Shown here: positions 42,604 to 51,370 of the stretch, piece by piece | Position numbering within the stretch: position 1 is the stretch's first letter | Layout of the letters: every line of letters starts with the position of its first letter | Source: CAZLFQ01 sp044229535 | Lineage (GTDB): Bacteria > Pseudomonadota > Alphaproteobacteria > Rickettsiales > Midichloriaceae | DNA length: 64,000 nt | Reading direction: 5' to 3' | NCBI GenBank assembly: GCA_044229535.1 | Contig: JBGASU010000001.1 | Span: 1 to 64,000, forward strand | The notes under the pieces: model-generated | The model's database searches: none | What the model was told of the DNA's origin: nothing | Seen by the model: the letters and a program-made list of their open reading frames with translations, nothing else | Position numbers and translations under genes: made by a program

Positions 42604-45600
42604 ATGGCAAAAGAAAAAGCTCAAGAATTGATGGGAAAACTAAGTAATGTTAATGCTGCTGATCATTCTAAAATAGCCAAAGAGTACAAAGCAGATGCCT
42701 TGGATATGATAAAAGAACTTTATGATATCATGATCAATAAAGACACAAAAGCAGATGATTTTCAAACAGCCTATCTCGCAGCAAGACAATTACAGGCATT
42801 ACTGGAAGAAAAAGTAAAAAGTCCATCATTAATATTGCCTTTGAACAAGCTAGTGACCGCTATAAAGGAAAACGAAGATATCGCAAAAGACAGAGGTGTA
42901 ATTGGGAAGCTTAGAGCATTAAGAATGCGAGAAATTGTTTCAGATTTTATATCTCGAGTCCCCACTTTTGAAGGCAATATAGCATCGAATCTAGGAATTC
43001 AGCCGCAACGAATGGATACTTCAAAATTACCAAGTGTAGATGACTTAATCAAAAAAATGCTCAGCGACCCAGAAAAACAAAAAAATATCAGAGATCTTTT
43101 GGCAGCGAACAATATTAATCCTAATGATCTTCCAGATGTTCCTGAGAATTTAAGAAATCGCGCGACTGATCGTCTAAGCCAAAACCAAAAATATGCAAGC
43201 CAAGATTCAAATTCTGGTGTTTATCGTGGAGCCGACCCTGCTAACCGCTACTCTAATGGCAGTATGGATCCATCTGGCGGAGAAGCTGGTCAAAATGTTG
43301 CTACACCTAGGGAAGGAGTGGTTGGTAGATATAAAAGCGACAACCAATATGGAGTTTTGCCTTTGTCAAAGTCTCCAACTAGTCAATACGATGCATTACA
43401 GTTGGTGGACAGAGATGCTTTAGCAGCAGCAGAAGCAAGAGCCCTACCAAATCCTCCAAGTTCTGGAAATTCAGCATCTAATGTAGCTCCAGAAGTACCA
43501 AAAGAAGCTGTAGCAAATGCAAAAGCAGCGCTTGCGGCTGCAGTTAATAAATCTGAAAGTGCTGTGAAAACCGCCGCAGCTAAAAGAGCAGAAGCTGCAG
43601 CTGCTGAAATAGCGCAAGGCGCAACAGATGGAAAGTCAGTAGTACAAAGAAGAATAGGGGAAGAACAAACACAAACTCTTAACTGGCAAAGTAATCCAGT
43701 ATATGAAGGGACAGCAGACAAAGCAGCCGCAAGAGCAAAAGCCAAACAAGAAGAAGAGCAAGCAAGAATTGATGGATTTAAAATAGCAGAAATTAAAAAC
43801 GTAGAAGCTCCTCAGCGTCAAAAAGCAGTAGTTGCACAACCACAGAAATTTGAAGTGACGCAAGTTGGGATGGCTCAACAAATACCTACTGCAGAGCTTG
43901 TAGCACAACCTCAAAAAGCAGTAATTACAAATCCTGCTGCAGCTGATACTCAAACAAAGCTTCGTTATCCTTTAAAACTTACCGATGAACTCAATCAATT
44001 TGAAAATAATAAGACTGGGGAAATAACAAGGGTTATTCTATCTTCGATCTTGGCAAACATAGGCATGCCGACCGATGAAATAACTAGCCTTTTAGACAGT
44101 GCGACTCCAGATTTGAAAGCAAACGTCGATAACCAACATATATTCAGACTTGTAAGAATGGCTGAAGATGTTGTTAAACAAACTATAATTCTTAAAGATG
44201 GAGCAAAACTTACAGAAGAGCAAAAAGCGGATCTATATACAAATATCAATTCTAAAATCCAAGATAAAGCAAACAACATACTCAGAAAAGTTGGTCTAAA
44301 AGCGATTGCAAATGAAGATTTCATTGCAGAAAATTATTATGACATTAATGCAATTAGAGCAGATGGCCTTGAAAGAGGTAATAAAATGCTGGAACGAGGC
44401 TTGGATACACCAGTAGCATGGAAGGATTTCTTAGTAAGTGCAATAAATGATGATAGAGACTATGCAAATGAAATACTCAAAAAACATGCAACCCAAGGCT
44501 TAGATAAACCCGACGAATATAGTTTCTCTGGCCGTATGAAATTTTTTGGAGGCGTAGGTACGGTTGGCGCACTTTCATTTGGCTTAGCTCAACTATTCTT
44601 CCCACCATTAGCTTTTATAGGTTCTTTACTACTTGTATTTGCATTTGTCGGTGCTGTACTTACTGTGGTTGCCGAAGTAGTAAAAATAGTAATAAAGCTT
44701 GTAGAGCAAGTCATGAAGCTCTGCCTTGGATTGATGAAATTAGGCATGGGGCTTTTAACTGGTATAACAGATGTTCTAAAAGCTCCAGTAATTGCATTGA
44801 TGAATAGAAATAGGGATAAAGAAAATCAAATAGATTACTTCGCACTGACAAAAAATACCATGAAAGGAATGGATATAGTAACCCGCGAAATTCTAGGTAG
44901 CCCGAAAGAACCAAGCAGAGTTTATAAAACAAAAGATGAGGAAAAATTCTTAAAGGATAGATCATCTTTAACTGGTAAACTTGAAGAAAAAAGCGGCGGC
45001 AAGGTTTTAGTTCAAAACAACCAAAAAGCAATTGAAGCAGCAAAACAACAGCAGCAACAATTAATAGCACAACAAAACAATCAAAGAACTATAGAAGCTG
45101 CACGACAACAGGCTATAACTACAAAAATCGAGCCTCAACAATTACAAATAATTGATGCACTAAAAGCACAAAATGCGGTTATAGGTCAACTACCACCTAT
45201 ACCAACCCGCGCTCCTGCTGTTGGTAGTCAAGACGACATTGCACTTAGAGCAGGTGGGGGTGAACAACAAAGAAGAGAGCAACTAACTGACACTCCACAA
45301 TCCGCTAGACCAGCGACAGCAATGGATCTAGCTAGAGCCAATCCAGAAATAGCGGCTGCCACTAGACAAAGACAGGCTGAAGCAGAAGCAGCAAGAGCAG
45401 CTACGGCCAAACCTACAACACCACCTCCAGGCACAAGTTTTACCTTGCCACCTGTTGTGCCAGCGGCTAAATCTCCTGAAGCACCAAAACCACTAACAAA
45501 AGAGCAACGTGATAATTGGGAAAAAACAAGAGATGTGCATGCACAAAAAGCGCAACAAGCAAAAGTAAATTTAACCGCTTTAAACCAAGATATTCAAAAA

Positions 45601-45984
45601 TTTCATGATGCAGTAAATGCAGCTGGCACTTTGTATAGTGGTAACCCTGAGGTAAAAGAAAAAGTTTTACTAAAGATCGGGCAAGATCATAACATTGGCG
45701 AGCTGTCAAAACGACAAGCCGAGCTAAATAAACAAGTAGAAGAAGGTGAAAAGATGGTTAAAAAAGCTGAGCAAAAACTAGCAGAAGATAGAAGGCTTGT
45801 AGAGGACATAGCTGCGAAAGCGCCAAAGTCACCATCAGAAATGTCTCTAAGGGAACATCACGCTATAATTTTAGGAGCGCTGTCGTCATCTACATCTCCC
45901 GCTGGGGCAACAGGAAGATCAGCGCATACCGATAGATTATCAACGCGCTCAAGTGATGGTAGTGGTGGGGTCGGGTCACCATAA
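42604..45984 (+). CDS. Large Ala/Gln-rich hypothetical protein with central membrane segments, effector-like
   Basis: Unrecognised protein of 1126 aa from ATG 42604; the frame extends to TTG 42577, which is not needed. Regions: helical N-terminus (1-190); a low-complexity Ser/Pro/Tyr-rich stretch (190-290) with many Tyr, including YGVL-x9-YDAL at 249-265; an Ala/Lys/Gln coiled region (290-450) with repeated AQPQK; a folded-looking part (450-640); two or more hydrophobic helices at about 645-715; and a Gln/Pro-rich tail with NNQKAIEAAKQQ / NNQRTIEAARQQ repeats and a late coiled coil. This layout is typical of secreted host-directed proteins, but no secretion signal can be proved. Confidence 0.7.
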   Translation: MAKEKAQELMGKLSNVNAADHSKIAKEYKADALDMIKELYDIMINKDTKADDFQTAYLAARQLQALLEEKVKSPSLILPLNKLVTAIKENEDIAKDRGVIGKLRALRMREIVSDFISRVPTFEGNIASNLGIQPQRMDTSKLPSVDDLIKKMLSDPEKQKNIRDLLAANNINPNDLPDVPENLRNRATDRLSQNQKYASQDSNSGVYRGADPANRYSNGSMDPSGGEAGQNVATPREGVVGRYKSDNQYGVLPLSKSPTSQYDALQLVDRDALAAAEARALPNPPSSGNSASNVAPEVPKEAVANAKAALAAAVNKSESAVKTAAAKRAEAAAAEIAQGATDGKSVVQRRIGEEQTQTLNWQSNPVYEGTADKAAARAKAKQEEEQARIDGFKIAEIKNVEAPQRQKAVVAQPQKFEVTQVGMAQQIPTAELVAQPQKAVITNPAAADTQTKLRYPLKLTDELNQFENNKTGEITRVILSSILANIGMPTDEITSLLDSATPDLKANVDNQHIFRLVRMAEDVVKQTIILKDGAKLTEEQKADLYTNINSKIQDKANNILRKVGLKAIANEDFIAENYYDINAIRADGLERGNKMLERGLDTPVAWKDFLVSAINDDRDYANEILKKHATQGLDKPDEYSFSGRMKFFGGVGTVGALSFGLAQLFFPPLAFIGSLLLVFAFVGAVLTVVAEVVKIVIKLVEQVMKLCLGLMKLGMGLLTGITDVLKAPVIALMNRNRDKENQIDYFALTKNTMKGMDIVTREILGSPKEPSRVYKTKDEEKFLKDRSSLTGKLEEKSGGKVLVQNNQKAIEAAKQQQQQLIAQQNNQRTIEAARQQAITTKIEPQQLQIIDALKAQNAVIGQLPPIPTRAPAVGSQDDIALRAGGGEQQRREQLTDTPQSARPATAMDLARANPEIAAATRQRQAEAEAARAATAKPTTPPPGTSFTLPPVVPAAKSPEAPKPLTKEQRDNWEKTRDVHAQKAQQAKVNLTALNQDIQKFHDAVNAAGTLYSGNPEVKEKVLLKIGQDHNIGELSKRQAELNKQVEEGEKMVKKAEQKLAEDRRLVEDIAAKAPKSPSEMSLREHHAIILGALSSSTSPAGATGRSAHTDRLSTRSSDGSGGVGSP

Positions 45985-45991
45985 TAACAAA

Positions 45992-46963
45992 CTATCGGAT
46001 TTTCCTCTTATGCTCGTCATAGGTTTTTGAGAAAGCATGGCCGCCGCTACCATCAGCAACAAAATACAAGTAGTCTGTTTTTTCTGGGTTAAGAGCCGCA
46101 GTTATAGATTCTCTGCTTGGGTTACATATTGGGCTTGGCGGCAACCCTTGAGTAACATAAGTATTGTAAGGTGAAGCAAATTTCATATCTTCTGAAGTCA
46201 ACTTATATTCGTAATCTGTCTCGCCATTTTTTAAAGCGTAAATAACAGTTGGGTCTGCCTGCAAAGGCATTCCTATTCGCAACCTATTATTAAATACAGA
46301 AGAAACAATGGATCGCTCAGCCGATAGTCTGGTTTCTTTTTCAATTATTGAGGCAAGCACTAAAGCTTCTTGTTTATTTTTTACTACGGTATCTGATGAT
46401 CTTCTTTCCCATGCAGCATTTAAAAATTCATTCATAGCTTTTGTCATAGCTGATATAATGTATACCCTTGTTTCCCCATAATAATAATTATAGGTGTCTG
46501 GCATCAAACTTCCTTCAGGGATTGGTAGGACTATATCGCCCTCCAAACCATATCCATCTCGAATGACTTTAAATATCTGATAATTTGTAAACCCCTCTGG
46601 AAAAGTAAGCTTTCTAACATAGCGCTCACCCTTTAATATCTTTCTAAAAACGCCCGATAGATTTAGCCCTTCCTCAAATAAATACTCACCCGGCTGTATG
46701 TATTTACTTCTTTTAAGATGCAAATAAGCGAAAGCTTTGAACACTATAGAATTATTAACTATCTCAGCCGCTGAAAATAAATCCGCGACATCACTTGTTG
46801 AAATGTTTTTTGGTATAATGATTATGATTTCAGTCTCTAGTTTATCACCATAATAGAACTTATAAGCAACAGTAAGCACCCCCCCAGATAGTAGGAATAA
46901 AATTGTAAAAATAATACTAAAGACCCTAACCAAGAAATTTATCAACAACATTAACTTGTTCAA
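45992..46963 (-). CDS. mltG: Endolytic murein transglycosylase MltG
   Basis: YceG-family protein of 323 aa. One N-terminal membrane helix (about 8-30) anchors a periplasmic domain. The catalytic region is ASIIEKETRLSAERSIVSSV (Glu in EKET), followed by NNRLRIGMPLQADPTVIYAL and the C-terminal GLPPSPICNPSRESITAALNP (shown in part). It cuts nascent glycan strands and ends their elongation. Convergent with the large gene at 42604. Confidence 0.95.
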   Translation of the reverse strand: MNKLMLLINFLVRVFSIIFTILFLLSGGVLTVAYKFYYGDKLETEIIIIIPKNISTSDVADLFSAAEIVNNSIVFKAFAYLHLKRSKYIQPGEYLFEEGLNLSGVFRKILKGERYVRKLTFPEGFTNYQIFKVIRDGYGLEGDIVLPIPEGSLMPDTYNYYYGETRVYIISAMTKAMNEFLNAAWERRSSDTVVKNKQEALVLASIIEKETRLSAERSIVSSVFNNRLRIGMPLQADPTVIYALKNGETDYEYKLTSEDMKFASPYNTYVTQGLPPSPICNPSRESITAALNPEKTDYLYFVADGSGGHAFSKTYDEHKRKIR

Positions 46964-47067
46964 AAACTACCTGAAAATTAAGAAAATAAAAAGAGGGAAT
47001 TTTAGATGGTGTTTATAAGATTGGAATTAGATGAGTGTTATTAGAAGGATAGTCTTGATAATTACAT

Positions 47068-47095
47068 TTGACAGGTTTTAAAATCCACTTAGCAT
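47068..47095 (+). promoter_or_regulatory. Promoter of the disrupted Gfo/Idh-type gene
   Basis: A perfect -35 TTGACA (47068-47073), a 16-nt spacer and TAGCAT (47090-47095), 30 nt before the ATG at 47125. Confidence 0.45.
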
Positions 47096-47124
47096 TTTGA
47101 AATCAAACCAATCAGGTTTTTCAT

Positions 47125-47505
47125 ATGCTTTCACCAACAGCTGAATATTTGAAACTTCATTCTCTAGAGCTTAATGCGCAAGTTGATCTTCCAGCAGCAT
47201 CTGACAATACCATGGTAGGAAGATACTCATCACAATTACAAAACTTGCTTCAAGAAAAGAAGGTTGGGGTGGTTGGTGGAGGTGAGGTCTATCAAAAAAT
47301 GATAGGACCTGCTTTAAAGTACTTAGGAATTACAGTTAATTTATTTGAACCAAATCAGCAAATTGCAAATAATTTTGGGGAAGAGAGGCTGAGAGAAATT
47401 TGGTTTATGCCAGAAAAAATTCCCGTATTTATTTTGTCTCCAAATAAATTTCATGTTGATCAAACAGAGTATTTTACAAAAAAAAGGCAATCCTGTAGTG
47501 GTTGA
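47125..47505 (+). CDS. Gfo/Idh/MocA-like oxidoreductase, N-terminal part (frame disrupted)
   Basis: 126-aa open frame with the Rossmann start KVGVVGGGEVYQKMIGPALK at about 46-65 (GxGxxG-like GGGEVY) and VFILSPNKFHVDQTEYF. It ends out of frame at 47505, while the protein clearly continues in the +1 frame from the A8 tract at 47478-47485. Read with one A fewer, the joined gene would be 401 aa and gives the expected TKKGNPVVVEKP junction. It is therefore the first half of one gene, either a pseudogene, a slippage gene or an assembly error. Confidence 0.7.
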   Translation: MLSPTAEYLKLHSLELNAQVDLPAASDNTMVGRYSSQLQNLLQEKKVGVVGGGEVYQKMIGPALKYLGITVNLFEPNQQIANNFGEERLREIWFMPEKIPVFILSPNKFHVDQTEYFTKKRQSCSG

Positions 47506-48331
47506 AAAACCAGCTTGTCTCGCAGGTGAGGTTGATAGATTAAGAAGTGTGATATATAGCAGTACACAGCCTACTTATTGGATTGATTTTAATCATATGA
47601 TGGCGCGATCTTTCATAGCTCTTGCAGGAGGGGTTAAAATGCCGTTTATGGATGTAGTGAATATTGAAAATGACCCAACAGGAAAAATAGCAGAATCCAT
47701 TGAGAAACACATTCCATTGATAAATGGAAAAATAATTAAAATAACTGGCAGATATATACAGAAAGCTGCTGGAGCTGGTGGTACGGTTGATCATAGGCCA
47801 TGGCTGAGAAGCGTGAAGGAGGGTGGTGGTGTGATTATAGATATGATGACTCGGTTATTTAATATAAGTCAGCTTATTGGTCTAAAAAACATAGAGCCTA
47901 AAACATGCGATAAGCACTCTTATGCAGGAAGGAATAATAAAATAAGACTCAGGGATATACCTAATTTGGCTGAAGATCATGCAAAAGTTACTGGAACAAT
48001 GGATGGTGCGGAATTTGACTTTGAAGTTGGAAAATATGCCGCAGAAAACAATCTGCATTATACAATTGAATATGATTCTGGCGATGTTTTAAAGCTAGAG
48101 TGGCTCCCGCCAAACCGTAAGAATAGAGTTACTTGGACTAAGAATGGAGAAATTCAAGGTTCTGTATTCACAGACATTGACCCATATCTTTTGATTGTGC
48201 TAGATGCCTTAACGCATTTTCGTAAGGTGGGAATTAGTCATATGTATTTTGCGGAGCAGGTTAGCTCTGTAGCCATGATTAAAAATGCTGTAGAGCGTTC
48301 AAAATACAGGGAATATCAGAATGCAATCTAG
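47453..48331 (+). CDS. Gfo/Idh/MocA-like oxidoreductase, C-terminal part (frame disrupted)
   Basis: Second half of the same gene. From 47486 it reads GNPVVVEKPACLAGEVDRL with the family EKP motif, then WIDFNHMMARSF, the HxxxWL-type DHRPWLRSVKEGGGVIIDM and the C-terminal domain. The in-frame ATG at 47453 (MLIKQSILQ) overlaps the first half and is unlikely to be a natural start. As a family these are NAD(P)-dependent sugar or cyclitol dehydrogenases. The 3' end overlaps the convergent glmU by 4 nt. Confidence 0.7.
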   Translation: MLIKQSILQKKGNPVVVEKPACLAGEVDRLRSVIYSSTQPTYWIDFNHMMARSFIALAGGVKMPFMDVVNIENDPTGKIAESIEKHIPLINGKIIKITGRYIQKAAGAGGTVDHRPWLRSVKEGGGVIIDMMTRLFNISQLIGLKNIEPKTCDKHSYAGRNNKIRLRDIPNLAEDHAKVTGTMDGAEFDFEVGKYAAENNLHYTIEYDSGDVLKLEWLPPNRKNRVTWTKNGEIQGSVFTDIDPYLLIVLDALTHFRKVGISHMYFAEQVSSVAMIKNAVERSKYREYQNAI

Positions 48332-49662
48332 CTAGTCTTATTACGCTTGCTTCTAATTAATTCTGCCTTCTGGCTGAAATTTACTTGTCTTGCTCTGGCA
48401 ATTGACAGGGCGTCGCTATCAACATCTTCAGTGATGACGCTTCCAGCGCCGATAATAGCTCTGTCACCTACTTTTACTGGGGCAACGAGTGCTGTATTAG
48501 ATCCTATAAAAGTCTCGCTTCCTATAGAGGTGGTATGTTTTGAATAACCATCATAGTTACAAAATATTGTACCAGCACCTATATTGGAGTTTTCACCAAT
48601 TTGGCCATCACCTAAGTACGATAAGTGAGAGGCTTTTGTATTTTTGCCAATTTTTATTGCTTTAGTTTCAACAAAATTTCCGATGCGAGATCCTTTTTCT
48701 AGTTGTGTCTTTGGTCGTATTCTCGCAAATGGTCCAACCTTGCAGTTTTCACCAATATAAGAGCCATCAACATGAGAAAAAGATAAGATCTCAGCTCCAT
48801 TATCAATTTCAACTCCTATACCTATAAAAACGTTTGGATGAATAATGACATCTCTGCCAATTTTTGTATCAATACTTAAGAAAACAGTGTTAGGGTCAAT
48901 CATAGTTACCCCAGCTTTCATATGCTTGACTCGTAATCTATTTTGGATGAATTTTTCTGCTTTTGATAACTGAGATCTGTCATTAATACCCATTACTTCT
49001 TTTTCAGATGCAATAAAATATGTACATTGATATCCAAGTTTGTTAGCTATTTTAACAGAATCAGTCAAATAATATTCGCCAGCAGAATTAGAATTCGTAA
49101 TTTTAGATAAGACTTCATCTATAATAGAGTTATCGATTATGAAAACTCCAGAATTACAGATACTAATACTTCGTTGCTCTAGTGTTGCATCTTTTTCTTC
49201 TACTATCTCTAACAGATCCTTCTCAAAAGATATTAACCTACCGTAACCATGCGGATCTTTTGCTTTAAAACCTAGACAAAGAAGTTTTGCATCAGACTCA
49301 TTGTAATGCTTAATCATCTTTTCAATGGTTTCTTGCTTGATTAACGGCGCATCTCCACACATTACTAGAACTGGAGTCTTTGCTTTAGCTTTCATGGCTA
49401 TTTTTAATGCATCAGCTGTACCATGCCTATCTTTTTGTATATTTGTTTCAAATTTGTATTTTTCTTTTAGCTCCATAAATGGAGCGTAGCCTAATAGGTC
49501 GTCACTACTTACTACTCTGATTTCCTTGGCTTTTATATTGGCTAAAGTGTCTAATAACACTTCAAGCATAGGCATACCTGCAATCTTATGCATGACTTTA
49601 GGAATGTTGGAATTCATTCGTTTACCTTGCCCAGCTGCGAGAATAACTACTGTTGGTTGCAT
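48328..49662 (-). CDS. glmU: Bifunctional GlcNAc-1-P uridyltransferase / glucosamine-1-P acetyltransferase
   Basis: Protein of 444 aa. The N-terminal pyrophosphorylase domain has LAAGQGKRMNSNIPKVMHKI (about 8-27) and MCGDAPLI. The C-terminal left-handed beta-helix has hexapeptide repeats (IGRDVIIHPNVFIG, then SHLSYLGDGQIGENSNIGAG with the acetyltransferase active site). It makes UDP-GlcNAc for peptidoglycan and LPS. Confidence 0.96.
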   Translation of the reverse strand: MQPTVVILAAGQGKRMNSNIPKVMHKIAGMPMLEVLLDTLANIKAKEIRVVSSDDLLGYAPFMELKEKYKFETNIQKDRHGTADALKIAMKAKAKTPVLVMCGDAPLIKQETIEKMIKHYNESDAKLLCLGFKAKDPHGYGRLISFEKDLLEIVEEKDATLEQRSISICNSGVFIIDNSIIDEVLSKITNSNSAGEYYLTDSVKIANKLGYQCTYFIASEKEVMGINDRSQLSKAEKFIQNRLRVKHMKAGVTMIDPNTVFLSIDTKIGRDVIIHPNVFIGIGVEIDNGAEILSFSHVDGSYIGENCKVGPFARIRPKTQLEKGSRIGNFVETKAIKIGKNTKASHLSYLGDGQIGENSNIGAGTIFCNYDGYSKHTTSIGSETFIGSNTALVAPVKVGDRAIIGAGSVITEDVDSDALSIARARQVNFSQKAELIRSKRNKTS

Positions 49663-49777
49663 AAAAGCCTATAAATCTTATTTTGCCATTATCATTATAT
49701 GAAAACACCCTCACATCAAGAGAAGATTCAAAATTCTTGCATTTAAGAGCATAACCAATTACAAAAGTTATATTAAA

Positions 49778-51361
49778 ATGGAGAGTTATATGTTGCAGAT
49801 ACCAGCTTGGAAGAAATTGGCTATAGCCATGGTTTGTTTTTTATCGGTATATTTGGCGATCCCATCTTTTTATCCCAATATATTGTCGAGCTCATTTGGT
49901 AGTGTATTTCCACATAAGAAAATAAATCTTGGGTTAGATCTAAGGGGTGGTGCTTATATCTTATTAGAAGTGGATTTTAACTCATATGATAAAGAGCAAT
50001 CGCAAAAATCAATAGAACAAATCAGAATGCATCTTAAGAAAAATGGAGTTGAAGCATCTGATTTCACAACTGTCGGTAACAAGATTACATTCTCAATTAA
50101 AGAGGTAGGGAAAGCAGATTTAGCGAATAAATCGGTTTTGGAAGCTCTTGGCAATTATGCTATGACATCTGTTTCTGGGAATATAATAAGCGTGACATAT
50201 GATGATCATGAATACAGAAATATGAGAAATAACCTCATGACTCAAACGATAGAAATAGTTCGTAGAAGGATAGATGAGTCTGGAACAAAAGAAGTAGATA
50301 TACAAAGACAAGGGGACAACTACATATTAGTTCAAGTGCCTGGGGCAGATAACCCAGAACAGATCAAAAGATTATTAGGTAAAACAGCTAAACTTACTTT
50401 TCACCTTGTTAATGAAGAGGTGAGTATAAATGATGCAATGAGTGGTAATTTGCCATTTGGTACTAAACTATTACCATTGGAGGATAGTACAGTTAAGGAT
50501 ACGGGCTTTATTCCAGTATTCACTAGACCTTTGCTTTCGGGAGAGGAGCTTGTTGATGCGCAGACCTCTGTAAATCTAGGAGCACCAGTGGTAACTTTTA
50601 AATTTAACCATAGGGGAGCTACTACTTTTGGTAATATCTCTACAGAGAATGTACATAAAAGGTTAGCTATAGTTCTAGATAATAAAGTGATAAGCGCACC
50701 GTCAATTAACGAACCTATATTAGGTGGTAGCGGTCAGATTTCTGGTAATTTTACAGTACAGGCGGCGAATGAATTAGCTTTGTTATTAAGAGCTGGGTCG
50801 TTACCAGTTCCGTTGAAAATAGCGGAAGAAAGAACAGTTGGGCCGAGCCTTGGCCAAGACTCTATTGAGGCTGGTACTAAAGCAGCTGTAATAGGTACAA
50901 TGCTCGTGGTGGTGTTTATGTTCTTGTTCTATGGGTTGTTTGGAATGATGGCCAATATGGCTCTTATCATAAATTTATTCATGATAATAACAGTATTGGG
51001 CATGTTTGAAGCAACCCTAACTTTGCCAGGTATTGCTGGTATGGTTTTAACTCTAGGGATGGCAGTAGATGCAAACGTACTAATCTTCGAAAGAATCAGG
51101 GAAGAAATGCGCAAAGGTCGCACGCCATTATCTGCTATGGAAAGCGGATTCAATATGGCTTTCAGTACAATTGTGGATTCAAACCTGACAACCGTTTTAG
51201 TTTCTTTAATATTATTTATATTTGGTAGTGGACCAGTAAAAGGCTTCGCAATTACTTTAACAATAGGAATTTTATGCTCTATGTTTACTGCAATAGTGCT
51301 GGTAAAATTATTAATGGTGAGTTGGTTTATAAGGAATAAACCAAAGTCACTGCCATTATAG
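49778..51361 (+). CDS. secD: Protein translocase subunit SecD
   Basis: RND-type membrane protein of 527 aa. An N-terminal helix is followed by LGLDLRGGAYILLEVD, a large periplasmic domain and a C-terminal bundle of five helices with GMAVDANVLIFERIREE. SecDF uses proton motive force to pull proteins from the SecYEG channel. No secF follows; the next gene is ntrY-like, 9 nt away. ATG 49778 or ATG 49790 could be the start. Confidence 0.95.
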   Translation: MESYMLQIPAWKKLAIAMVCFLSVYLAIPSFYPNILSSSFGSVFPHKKINLGLDLRGGAYILLEVDFNSYDKEQSQKSIEQIRMHLKKNGVEASDFTTVGNKITFSIKEVGKADLANKSVLEALGNYAMTSVSGNIISVTYDDHEYRNMRNNLMTQTIEIVRRRIDESGTKEVDIQRQGDNYILVQVPGADNPEQIKRLLGKTAKLTFHLVNEEVSINDAMSGNLPFGTKLLPLEDSTVKDTGFIPVFTRPLLSGEELVDAQTSVNLGAPVVTFKFNHRGATTFGNISTENVHKRLAIVLDNKVISAPSINEPILGGSGQISGNFTVQAANELALLLRAGSLPVPLKIAEERTVGPSLGQDSIEAGTKAAVIGTMLVVVFMFLFYGLFGMMANMALIINLFMIITVLGMFEATLTLPGIAGMVLTLGMAVDANVLIFERIREEMRKGRTPLSAMESGFNMAFSTIVDSNLTTVLVSLILFIFGSGPVKGFAITLTIGILCSMFTAIVLVKLLMVSWFIRNKPKSLPL

Positions 51362-51370
51362 CGAGGATAA

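Noticed and set aside
43383..43953. Minus-strand frames of 105-120 aa inside the 1126-aa gene
   Set aside because: Shadows of Ala/Lys-rich codons; no ribosome-binding site or promoter.
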